Of a stretch of 45,175 nt of DNA, positions 6,263 through 13,434 are shown piece after piece. Position 1 is the first letter of the stretch. The number at the start of each line of letters is the position of its first letter. Position numbers and translations under genes: made by a program. Source of the stretch: Streptomyces hokutonensis (lineage in GTDB: Bacteria > Actinomycetota > Actinomycetes > Streptomycetales > Streptomycetaceae); assembly GCF_000376565.1 (NCBI RefSeq), contig NZ_BARG01000005.1:1-45175 (forward strand), read 5' to 3'. The notes under the pieces are model-generated. The model had not been told where the DNA came from and made no database searches. It saw only the letters and a list, made by a program, of their open reading frames with translations.

Positions 6263-7318
6263 TCATGAAGACGCGCGCGTCACCAACTCCGTTGCCAGTA
6301 CCGCCTGTCGGCGCTCCAGCCCCCGGGACGTGGCCGGGCGGCGGTCCGCGATCTCGGCCAGGAGGAGGTCTATCATCGCGCGGCCCATCTCCTCGATGGG
6401 CTGGCGGACGCTGGTGAGGGGCGGGTCCATGTGGCGGGCGATGGCGGAGTCGTCGTAGCCGACGAGGGCGACGTCGTCGGGGATGACGCGGCCCTCCTCG
6501 CGGAGGACCTGGCGGGCGCCGGCCGCCATGACGTCCGAGCCGGCGAAGACCGCGTCGACGTCGGGGCGGCGGGCGAGCAGTTCCTTCATCGCCCGGCGGC
6601 CGCCCTCCTCCGTGAAGTCGCCCGGCTGGATGAGGTGTTCGTCCACCTCGTGGCCCGCGTCGAGCAGCGCCTCGCGGTAGCCGTCGACGCGGCGCTGGGC
6701 GCCGTAGACGTCGAGGCGGCCGGTGATGTGGGCGATGCGGGTGCGGCCCCGGGACAGCAAGTGCTCCACGGCGGAGCGGGCGCCGCCGTAGTTGTCCGAG
6801 TCGACGGACGTCAAGGTCTCCGCCGCCGACCTCGGGCCGCTGATCACCGCCGGGATTTCCAGTTGCGCCAGCAAGTCCGGCAGCGGGTCGTCCGCGTGGA
6901 CGGAGACGAGAAGGACGCCGTCCACGCGGTGTGCGGCCAAGTACTGGGCCAGGCGCTGCCGTTCGCGGTCGCTGCCCGCGAAGATGAGCAGCAACTGCAT
7001 CTCGGTCTCGGAGAGTTCGGCGCCCACGCCCTTGAGCATGTCCGAGAAGTACGGTTCCGCGAAGAAGCGGGTCTCCGGCTCGGGGACGACGAGGGCGATG
7101 GCGTCGGTGCGGTTCGCGGCGAGGGCGCGGGCGGCCGTGTTGGGGACGTAGCCGAGTTCGGCGACCGCCGCCTCGACGGCCGCGCGGGTCGCGTCGCTGA
7201 CCCGCGGCGAACCGTTGATCACCCGGGAGACCGTGCCGCGGCCCACTCCGGCGCGCGCCGCGACCTCCTCCAAGGTCGGCCGGCCGCCGCTCCGGCCCCG
7301 CGCTCCGTGGCTTGCCAT
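6263..7318 (-). CDS. cebR: CebR, LacI-family cello-oligosaccharide repressor
   Basis: A 351-residue LacI/GalR regulator: N-terminal helix-turn-helix and hinge (about 15-70, TLEEVAARAGVGRGTVSRVI), then a periplasmic-binding-protein-like effector domain ending near residue 345. The ATG at 7318 is chosen because AGGAGG stands eight bases upstream and it starts just before the HTH; the frame extends further but without a signal. It is divergent from cebEFG-bglC, and a perfect CebR box lies before cebE, which identifies the gene with high confidence. In Streptomyces CebR is released from its box by cellobiose or cellotriose and represses cello-oligosaccharide uptake; in S. scabies it also controls thaxtomin production. 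A kinase-like gene follows in the same transcription unit. Confidence 0.92.
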   Translation of the reverse strand: MASHGARGRSGGRPTLEEVAARAGVGRGTVSRVINGSPRVSDATRAAVEAAVAELGYVPNTAARALAANRTDAIALVVPEPETRFFAEPYFSDMLKGVGAELSETEMQLLLIFAGSDRERQRLAQYLAAHRVDGVLLVSVHADDPLPDLLAQLEIPAVISGPRSAAETLTSVDSDNYGGARSAVEHLLSRGRTRIAHITGRLDVYGAQRRVDGYREALLDAGHEVDEHLIQPGDFTEEGGRRAMKELLARRPDVDAVFAGSDVMAAGARQVLREEGRVIPDDVALVGYDDSAIARHMDPPLTSVRQPIEEMGRAMIDLLLAEIADRRPATSRGLERRQAVLATELVTRASS

Positions 7319-7425
7319 TGGCTCCGCCTCCTGTCGACCCACCCGTTGGCCTGGAATGTAACAGTCCTGATCAGGGAAGAGGGGCGTGCGGGGTCCCGCC
7401 TCCGGCCGAATCCCCGCCTCCCGCA

Positions 7426-7439
7426 CAGTTAGCTAACAG
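7426..7439. promoter_or_regulatory. Palindrome in the cebR-side upstream region
   Basis: GTTAGCTAAC (7428-7437) is a perfect 10-base palindrome in an otherwise unremarkable GC-rich region, extended by one pair after a mismatch (CAGTTAGCTAACAG). It lies about 110 bases before the cebR start and 210 before cebE. It could be an operator for an unknown regulator; the sequence gives no further hint. Confidence 0.3.
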
Positions 7440-7475
7440 ACGAATAACTGAACGCATCTCTCCGCGTCCGGTCCC

Positions 7476-7504
7476 TTGACACCCCCGCGCGAACCGACGA
7501 CTCT
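7476..7504 (+). promoter_or_regulatory. Candidate cebE promoter
   Basis: TTGACA (7476-7481) is a consensus -35. With a 17-base spacer the -10 would be GACTCT (7499-7504), which is weak. Transcription would start near 7511, so the CebR box at 7520-7533 lies just downstream, a position suited to repression. Confidence 0.5.
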
Positions 7505-7519
7505 TCAACACATCACCGG

Positions 7520-7533
7520 TGGGAGCGCTCCCA
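7520..7533. promoter_or_regulatory. CebR box upstream of cebE
   Basis: TGGGAGCGCTCCCA is a perfect 14-base palindrome and the established CebR operator. It lies 116 bases before the cebE start codon. Confidence 0.93.
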
Positions 7534-7648
7534 CGGTACCTGACACATACACATCCCGCACGTTCCCCGCCCGAGCCGCAGCGTGAACTAACGGGCCCAA
7601 CAATGCAGTTGGCCGGGGGGTCGGCACGTCAGGCAACAGGAGGACGCA

Positions 7649-8968
7649 ATGCGCACGAGTACCCGACGGTCCCATCGGCTGATGGCCCTCGCGGCCGTCG
7701 CCGCCCTGACCACGGGGGTGCTGGCCGGTTGCTCCAGTGACTCGGACGGCACTTCGTCGAACGCGAGCGACAGCGGCAAGGGCAAGACCACGCTGACCGT
7801 CGGTACCTTCGGCGTCTTCGGCTACAAGCAGGCCGGTCTGTACGACGAGTACATGAAGCTCCACCCGAACATCACCATCAAGGAGGACGTCACCACCCGT
7901 ACCGACGTGTACTGGCCGAAGGTCCTCACCCGGCTCCAGGCCGGCGCGGGCACCGACGACATCCAGGCCATCGAGGTCGGCAACATCACCGAGGCCGTGC
8001 AGACGCAGGCCGACAAGTTCGTCGACCTCGGCAAGGACGTCGACAAGTCGCAGTGGCTGCCCTGGAAGAACGCCCAGGCCACCACCAAGGACGGCAAGCA
8101 GATAGGTCTCGGCACCGACACCGGCCCGATGGCGATCTGCTACCGCAAGGACCTCTTCCAGAAGGCCGGTCTGCCCACCGACCGCACCCAGCTCGCCAAT
8201 CTGTGGAAGGGCGACTGGTCGAAGTACGTCAACGTCGGCAAGGACTACATGAAGAAGGCGCCCAAGGGCACCAAGTTCGTGGACTCCGCGTCGTCCGTCT
8301 ACAACGCGGCCATCGGCGGCGAGAGCCAGCGGTACTACGACAAGGACGGCAACGTCATCTGGGACAAGTCGACCGGTGTGAAGGCGGCCTGGAACGCGGC
8401 GATGGCGGTCGCGACCAGCAACATGTCGGCGAAGCTGAAGCAGTTCGACCCGACCTGGGACCAGGGCTTCGCCAACGCGAGCTTCGCGACGGTGGCCTGC
8501 CCCGCCTGGATGATGGGCTACATCCAGGAGAAGTCCGGCACCGCCGGCAGCGGCAAGTGGGACGTGGCGGCGGCGCCGACCGCGGCCAACTGGGGCGGTT
8601 CGTTCCTCGGTGTTCCCACGGCGTCCAAGCACCAGGCCGACGCGGTCGCGCTGGCGAAGTGGCTGACCGCGCCCGAGCAGCAGGAGAAGGTCTTCGCCAA
8701 GCAGGCGAGCTTCCCGTCCACCCCGGCGGCGTACCCGAACCTGAAGCCGGCCGCGGCCACGACGGCCTACTTCTCGAACGCGCCGATCACGCAGATCTTC
8801 TCCGACTCGGCGAAGACGATCCCGGTGCAGACCTTCGGCATCAAGGACCAGCCGATCGGTACCGCGATCACTGACATCGGCATCCTCCAGGTGGAGCAGA
8901 AGGGCAAGACCCCGGCCCAGGGATGGAGCGCCGCCACCAAGGAGATCAAGGACGTGCTCGGGCAGTGA
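7649..8968 (+). CDS. cebE: CebE, cellobiose/cellotriose-binding lipoprotein
   Basis: A 439-residue extracellular solute-binding protein (family 1). The lipoprotein signal is clear: RRSHR, a hydrophobic stretch, and lipobox LAGC with Cys28 as the acylated residue, followed by a Ser/Asp linker. The mature protein has the usual two-lobed binding fold. ATG 7649 follows AGGAGG. It is the first gene of cebEFG-bglC, and its stop codon overlaps the GTG start of cebF. In S. reticuli and S. griseus the protein binds cellobiose and cellotriose at the cell surface and passes them to CebF/CebG; assignment here rests on the cebR box, gene order and family. Confidence 0.92.
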   Translation: MRTSTRRSHRLMALAAVAALTTGVLAGCSSDSDGTSSNASDSGKGKTTLTVGTFGVFGYKQAGLYDEYMKLHPNITIKEDVTTRTDVYWPKVLTRLQAGAGTDDIQAIEVGNITEAVQTQADKFVDLGKDVDKSQWLPWKNAQATTKDGKQIGLGTDTGPMAICYRKDLFQKAGLPTDRTQLANLWKGDWSKYVNVGKDYMKKAPKGTKFVDSASSVYNAAIGGESQRYYDKDGNVIWDKSTGVKAAWNAAMAVATSNMSAKLKQFDPTWDQGFANASFATVACPAWMMGYIQEKSGTAGSGKWDVAAAPTAANWGGSFLGVPTASKHQADAVALAKWLTAPEQQEKVFAKQASFPSTPAAYPNLKPAAATTAYFSNAPITQIFSDSAKTIPVQTFGIKDQPIGTAITDIGILQVEQKGKTPAQGWSAATKEIKDVLGQ

Positions 8969-9993
8969 GCAGCTCCAAGCAGGCCCTCGCACACCCCGCG
9001 CCGGGCTCCGGCGCCGCGCCCGGCCACCAGCCGGGCGCGGCCCGCGGGGCCGGCGGTCGCGGTACGCCGCCGCCCGGCCCGAGTTCGTGGCGGAGCCGGC
9101 TGTACCGCTGGGACATGAAGGCGTCGCCGTACGCGTTCATCTCCCCCTTCTTCATCATCTTCGGGGCCTTCGGCCTCATCCCGCTGCTCTACACGGCCTG
9201 GTACTCGCTGCACAACGTGCAGTTGTCGTCGCTGGACCACAAGTCGTGGGCGGGGCTGGACAATTACCGGAACCTGCTGTCCTCGGACTTCTTCTGGAAC
9301 GCCCTGAAGAACACGTTCACCATCGGTCTGATCTCCACCGTGCCGCAGCTGTTGATGGCGATCGGGATCGCGCATCTGCTCAACTACCGGCTGCGCGGCT
9401 CGACCGTGTGGCGGGTCGTGATGCTCACTCCGTACGCCACCTCGGTGGCGGCGGCGACCCTCGTCTTCACGCTGCTGTACTCGTGGGACGGCGGGATGGT
9501 CAACTGGCTGCTGCACTTCGTCGGGGTCGATCCGGTCAACTGGCGTGAATCCACGTGGGGTTCGCAGTTCGCGGTGTCGTCGATCGTGATCTGGCGGTGG
9601 ACGGGCTACAACGCGCTGATCTATCTGGCGGCCATGCAGGCAATCCCCGCCGACCTCTACGAGTCGGCGGCGATCGACGGCGCCAACCGCTGGCAGCAGT
9701 TCCGCCACGTGACCATCCCCCAGCTCCGCCCCACCATCCTCTTCACGGTGGTCGTCTCCACCATCGGCGCGACCCAACTCTTCGGCGAGCCCCTGCTGTT
9801 CGGCGGGGTGAGCGGTTCGAAGGGCGGCTCCGAGCACCAGTACCAGACGCTCGGTCTGTACATGTACGACCAGGGCTGGATCATCGGCAACCTCGGCAAG
9901 GCGTCCGCGATCGCCTGGTCGATGTTCCTGATCCTGCTGATCGTCGCCGCGATCAACCTGCTGTTCACCCGACGGCTGAGGAAGTCCCAATGA
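8965..9993 (+). CDS. cebF: CebF, cello-oligosaccharide ABC permease
   Basis: A 342-residue permease of the MalF/UgpA type. A Pro/Gly-rich cytoplasmic N-terminus of about 50 residues is followed by six membrane helices. The EAA loop for ATPase docking is visible (YESAAIDGANRWQQF then P-QLRP). The GTG at 8965 is chosen because it overlaps the cebE stop (GTGA), a normal translational coupling; an ATG upstream at 8923 would sit inside cebE. The stop overlaps the cebG start (ATGA). No ATPase gene follows; in Streptomyces this transporter is energised by MsiK, encoded elsewhere. Confidence 0.92.
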   Translation: MSSSKQALAHPAPGSGAAPGHQPGAARGAGGRGTPPPGPSSWRSRLYRWDMKASPYAFISPFFIIFGAFGLIPLLYTAWYSLHNVQLSSLDHKSWAGLDNYRNLLSSDFFWNALKNTFTIGLISTVPQLLMAIGIAHLLNYRLRGSTVWRVVMLTPYATSVAAATLVFTLLYSWDGGMVNWLLHFVGVDPVNWRESTWGSQFAVSSIVIWRWTGYNALIYLAAMQAIPADLYESAAIDGANRWQQFRHVTIPQLRPTILFTVVVSTIGATQLFGEPLLFGGVSGSKGGSEHQYQTLGLYMYDQGWIIGNLGKASAIAWSMFLILLIVAAINLLFTRRLRKSQ

Positions 9994-10895
9994 CCACAAG
10001 CGAATTGACACTCCCTCAGGACCGGGTGCCCGTACCGGCGGCACGCGCCCCGCGCCGCCGGGTGATGGGCGCGGGCAAGCAGATGCACGCGGGCCCGCTG
10101 ACCTACGTCGTCCTGGTGGTCTTCGCGCTGGTCTCGCTGGCCCCGCTGGTGTGGACGGCGATCGCGGCCTCGCGCACCAACACGCGGCTCGCGGAGACTC
10201 CGCCGCCGCTGTGGTTCGGCGGCAACCTGTTCAAGAACCTCCAGACGGCCTGGGACCAGGCCGGCATGGGCACCGCGATGTTCAACTCCACGGTCGTCGC
10301 GGGCACGATCACCATCGGCACGGTGCTGTTCTCCACCTTGGCGGGCTTCGCCTTCGCCAAGCTGAAGTTCAAGTTCTCCAGCACCCTGCTTCTGCTGACC
10401 ATCGGCACGATGATGATCCCGCCCCAACTGGCCGTCGTACCGCTGTACTTGTGGATGGCGGACCTGCACTGGTCGAACCACCTCCAGACGGTGATCCTGC
10501 CGACCCTGGTCAGTGCCTTCGGTACGTTCTTCATGCGCCAGTACCTGGTGCAGGCGCTGCCGACGGAGCTGATCGAGGCGGCGAGAGTGGACGGCGCGAG
10601 CAGTCTGCGGGTGGTCTGGCACGTGGTCTTCCCGGCGGCCCGCCCCGCGATGGCGGTGCTCGGCCTCCTGACCTTCGTGATGGCCTGGAACGACTTCCTC
10701 TGGCCGATCATCGCCCTCAACCAGCAGAACCCCACCGTCCAGGTCGCCCTGAACTCCCTCGGCACCGGCTACATCCCCGACCAGTCGGTGATCATGGCGG
10801 GCGCCCTGCTCGGCACGCTGCCACTGCTGATCGCCTTCCTGCTCTTCGGCAAGCAGATCGTGGGGGGAATCATGCAGGGCGCGGTCAAGGGCTGA
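9990..10895 (+). CDS. cebG: CebG, cello-oligosaccharide ABC permease
   Basis: A 301-residue permease of the MalG type with six membrane helices and the EAA loop [19 protein letters not shown] followed by P-AARP. The start ATG overlaps the cebF stop by ATGA. It partners CebF in the membrane channel for cellobiose and cellotriose. About 90 bases and a short GC-rich hairpin separate it from bglC. Confidence 0.92.
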   Translation: MTTSELTLPQDRVPVPAARAPRRRVMGAGKQMHAGPLTYVVLVVFALVSLAPLVWTAIAASRTNTRLAETPPPLWFGGNLFKNLQTAWDQAGMGTAMFNSTVVAGTITIGTVLFSTLAGFAFAKLKFKFSSTLLLLTIGTMMIPPQLAVVPLYLWMADLHWSNHLQTVILPTLVSAFGTFFMRQYLVQALPTELIEAARVDGASSLRVVWHVVFPAARPAMAVLGLLTFVMAWNDFLWPIIALNQQNPTVQVALNSLGTGYIPDQSVIMAGALLGTLPLLIAFLLFGKQIVGGIMQGAVKG

Positions 10896-10904
10896 CGCCC
10901 GCCC

Positions 10905-10931
10905 GGGGCCGGGCACAGCCGGCTCGGCCCC
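10905..10931 (+). terminator. Possible attenuating hairpin between cebG and bglC
   Basis: GGGGCCG (10905-10911) pairs with CGGCCCC (10925-10931) across a 13-base spacer. It is short and not followed by T residues, so at most a partial terminator lowering bglC expression relative to cebEFG. Confidence 0.3.
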
Positions 10932-10973
10932 TCCCTCCCCCTCCGCCTACTCAATGGTCTCCACGACCCCTTA

Positions 10974-10987
10974 TGGGAGCGCTTCCA
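10974..10987. promoter_or_regulatory. CebR box over the bglC ribosome-binding site
   Basis: TGGGAGCGCTTCCA differs from the perfect CebR palindrome at one position. Its GGGAG is also the likely ribosome-binding site and its last base is the A of the bglC ATG. A CebR site before bglC is known from S. scabies, so bglC is repressed independently of, or in addition to, the cebE promoter. Confidence 0.88.
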
Positions 10988-12414
10988 TGCCTGAGCCCGT
11001 GACCCCCGTGACCTTTCCTCCCGCCTTCCTCTGGGGCGCCGCGACCTCCGCGTACCAGATCGAGGGGGCGGTGCGGGAGGACGGCCGTACGCCCTCGATC
11101 TGGGACACCTTCAGTCATACGCCGGGCCGTACGGCCGGTGGTGAGCACGGTGACATCGCTGTCGACCACTACCACCGCTACCGCGACGACGTGGCGCTGA
11201 TGGCGGACCTGGGCCTGACGGCGTACCGCTTCTCGGTCTCCTGGTCGCGGGTGCAGCCGACCGGCCGGGGACCGGCGGTCCAGGTGGGCCTGGACTTCTA
11301 CCGCCGTCTGGTCGACGAGCTGCTGGCGGTCGGCATCAAGCCGGCCCTCACCCTCTACCACTGGGACCTGCCGCAGGAGTTGGAGGACGCGGGCGGCTGG
11401 CCGGAGCGCGACACGGCGTACCGCTTCGCCGAGTACGCGCAGATCGTGGGCGAGGCGCTGGGCGACCGGGTGGAGCAGTGGATCACGCTCAACGAGCCGT
11501 GGTGCAGCGCTTTTCTGGGCTACGGCTCCGGGGTGCACGCGCCGGGCCGCACGGACGCGGCGGCTTCACTGAAGGCGGCCCACCACTTGAACTTGGCGCA
11601 CGGGCTGGCCACTTCGGCCCTCCGGTCCGCGATCCCGGCCCGCAACGCGATCGCGGTGAGCCTCAACTCGTCGGTGGTCAGGCCCGCTTCGCAGTCACCG
11701 GCGGACCTGGCGGCGGCCCGGAAGATCGACGACCTGGCCAACGGGGTGTTCCACGGCCCGATGCTGCACGGCTCGTATCCGCAGTCGTTGTTCGACGCGA
11801 CGCGATCGATCACGGACTGGTCGTACGTTCTCGACAACGACCTGACACTGATTCACCAGCCGCTGGACGCACTGGGGTTGAACTACTACACGCCGACGCT
11901 GGTGGAGGCGGCGGAGTCCAGCGGGCCGGCCCCGCGGGCGGACGGCCACGGCGCGAGCGCGTACTCCCCCTGGCCGGGCGCGGACGACGTGGCGTTCCTC
12001 CAAACCCCCGGCGAGCGCACGGAGATGGGCTGGACGATCGACCCGACGGGCCTCTACGACCTGATCACGCGCTACACGAGGGAGGCCCCGGGCCTGCCGC
12101 TGTACGTCACGGAGAACGGCGCGGCCTACGACGACAAGCCGGACCCGGAGGGCCGGGTCCACGACCCCGAGCGGATCGCATACCTCCACGGCCACCTGTC
12201 GGCCGTACGGCAGGCCATCGCGGACGGCGCGGACGTGCGGGGCTACTACCTCTGGTCCCTGATGGACAACTTCGAGTGGGCGTACGGCTACGAGAAGCGC
12301 TTCGGCGCGGTGTACGTCGACTACGCGACGCTGGCCCGCACCCCGAAGTCGAGCGCGCGGTGGTACGGGGAGGCGGCTCGGACGGGCGTACTGCCGACGG
12401 TGGGTGAGGCCTGA
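10987..12414 (+). CDS. bglC: BglC, family GH1 beta-glucosidase
   Basis: A 475-residue intracellular GH1 enzyme that hydrolyses imported cellobiose and cello-oligosaccharides to glucose. The catalytic acid/base is Glu170 in TLNEPW and the nucleophile Glu376 in YVTENGA; the N-terminal [17 protein letters not shown] signature is intact. There is no signal peptide. The ATG at 10987 is preferred over 10954 because GGGAG stands seven bases upstream and homologues begin MPEP. The CebR box overlapping this start ties it to the cebEFG regulon; a 13-bp terminator follows. Confidence 0.93.
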   Translation: MPEPVTPVTFPPAFLWGAATSAYQIEGAVREDGRTPSIWDTFSHTPGRTAGGEHGDIAVDHYHRYRDDVALMADLGLTAYRFSVSWSRVQPTGRGPAVQVGLDFYRRLVDELLAVGIKPALTLYHWDLPQELEDAGGWPERDTAYRFAEYAQIVGEALGDRVEQWITLNEPWCSAFLGYGSGVHAPGRTDAAASLKAAHHLNLAHGLATSALRSAIPARNAIAVSLNSSVVRPASQSPADLAAARKIDDLANGVFHGPMLHGSYPQSLFDATRSITDWSYVLDNDLTLIHQPLDALGLNYYTPTLVEAAESSGPAPRADGHGASAYSPWPGADDVAFLQTPGERTEMGWTIDPTGLYDLITRYTREAPGLPLYVTENGAAYDDKPDPEGRVHDPERIAYLHGHLSAVRQAIADGADVRGYYLWSLMDNFEWAYGYEKRFGAVYVDYATLARTPKSSARWYGEAARTGVLPTVGEA

Positions 12415-12436
12415 CCGACGGGGGACACCGGGGGAC

Positions 12437-12471
12437 GGGGCGCGGCACGCCTAGGGGACGTGCCGCGCCCC
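12437..12471 (+). terminator. Terminator after bglC
   Basis: A perfect 13-bp GC-rich stem (12437-12449 with 12459-12471) closes on a 9-base loop 22 bases after the bglC stop codon. There is no T tract, as is common in Streptomyces. Confidence 0.75.
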
Positions 12472-12800
12472 GGCGGGGCTGTATGCCCCGACCGTCCTCG
12501 TCGGTGAGGGGTGGGGGTACGGCAGGTGGGGAGGCCCGGGGCCTCGTCGTGGACCAGGACGCGGAAGCTGTGTGGGTTGGACCAACCTGTGTAGAGGGTT
12601 ACGGGGGTTAGGTTGCCCTCCAGCTTGCAGGCGTTGATGGCGTTGGTGACGGCTTCCGAGGTCAACAGCAGGGCCGTGTCGATGAGTTCGGGACGGCGAG
12701 ATGTGGCGAGGAGCGTGCGAACCGTCTCGCGGGCGGTGCGGACCCAGGCGGGGTGGGTCGGGAAGACGAGGGAGACGTCGGCGGCGACCCGGCCTGGAAC
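12472..12800 (-). pseudogene. Frameshifted HATPase_c_2 (anti-sigma-like) ATP-binding protein
   Basis: The minus strand reads LVFPTHPAWVRTARETVRTL, then LLLTSEAVTNAINACK and FRVLVHDEAPGLPTCR, the typical N-terminus, N-box (SEAVTNA) and G1-box (VHDEAPGLP) of Streptomyces single-domain ATP-binding regulators. The expected G2 box (DEDGRGL, then LVD-A) is lost from this frame, but DEDGRGI is found in another frame just downstream, near 12500. This points to a frameshift and loss of the C-terminus. No start codon with a ribosome-binding site precedes the N-terminal segment, which runs straight into the divergent HTH gene relic. Confidence 0.7.
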
Positions 12801-13174
12801 TCCGCAAGCTGCGCCACCGCGCCGGGCTGTCCGGCGACCGGGCCGGCGCACTGCTCGACGCCGACCGCACCCGGATCAGCGACATCGAGGCGGGCCGCAT
12901 CGACGTGTCACGCAACCGCCTCTACAAGCTGCTGCGCGAGTACGGCTGCCCGCCCGGCCCGCTGTTCGACGGGATCATGGCGATGGCCCGGGAGAGCGGC
13001 AAAGGGTGGTGGGAGGAGTTCAACGACACCATCGGCCCGGCGGTCATGCGCAGGCAACTGGTGAGGCCGATGGAGGTATCCAGACTCCCCAACGTGATCG
13101 TCCAGGTCTACCCGTTCGAAGCCGGCGCCTACTCCGCACACACACGTCATGTACGCCCTTTGAGAGGACCCGCC
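12785..13174 (+). pseudogene. Internally deleted XRE HTH - DUF5753 regulator
   Basis: The frame reads LELRKLRHRAGLSGDRAGAL and RTRISDIEAGRIDVSRNRLY, an XRE-type HTH. It continues GKGWWEEFND and then jumps to GPAVMRRQL and LPNVIVQVYPFEAGAY, the C-terminal part of DUF5753. Roughly 100 residues normally lying between these parts are missing, and the end (TRHVRPLRGPAM) is truncated. The N-terminus is missing too: the HTH begins at the point where the divergent ATPase relic begins, without a convincing start (an ATG at 12701 adds only Arg/Gly-rich sequence). The frame stays open into the DUF397 gene. Confidence 0.7.
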
Positions 13175-13378
13175 ATGCTCCACCTCGTCTGGCAGAAGTC
13201 GTCGTGCAGCACCGGCGGCGAGGGCGAGTGCGTGGAGCTGGCGGCAGCGACACCTGGCCCCCACATCCACCTCCGCGAGAGCGACCACCCCCACCGCATC
13301 GCCACGCTCGCACCCCACACCCTCGCCGCCCTCCTCCACGCGGTGAAGTCCCTCCCTCCCTTGCCAAGCTCCAAATAA
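13175..13378 (+). CDS. DUF397 small protein
   Basis: A 67-residue protein with the DUF397 signature: VWQKSSCSTGGEGECVELA, a short strand pair, and a C-terminal helix (LAALLHAVKS). ATG 13175 has GAGAGGA seven bases upstream, so it can be translated on its own, although the frame is continuous with the upstream HTH relic. In Streptomyces DUF397 proteins are encoded next to XRE-DUF5753 regulators and HATPase_c_2 proteins and are thought to work with them, as in abaA-type loci. Its partners are both broken here. Confidence 0.7.
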   Translation: MLHLVWQKSSCSTGGEGECVELAAATPGPHIHLRESDHPHRIATLAPHTLAALLHAVKSLPPLPSSK

Positions 13379-13382
13379 AGTG

Positions 13383-13405
13383 ATTCATTCGCTAGGCAAG
13401 TGAAT
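13383..13405. promoter_or_regulatory. AT-rich inverted repeat before the lyase gene
   Basis: ATTCATTC (13383-13390) faces AAGTGAAT (13398-13405), seven of eight pairing positions matching as ATTCA-T/A-TGAAT, in a conspicuously AT-rich stretch 30 bases before the lyase start. It is a possible operator or core promoter. Confidence 0.35.
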
Positions 13406-13434
13406 GGATGCATGCCAAGCGCGGGGAGATGTCC

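Larger units (their letters stand above)
7319..7648. other. cebR-cebE divergent control region
   Basis: This 330-base gene-free region holds the cebE promoter and CebR box described separately, and the palindrome at 7426-7439. The first 100 bases next to cebR contain no box matching the CebR consensus, so autoregulation of cebR through the same box is not supported by the sequence. Confidence 0.6.

Noticed and set aside
7505..8992. A 495-codon minus-strand frame over cebE
   Set aside because: cebE is certain from signal peptide, lipobox and gene order; the antisense frame is Leu/Arg/Gly/Val-rich without recognisable domain.
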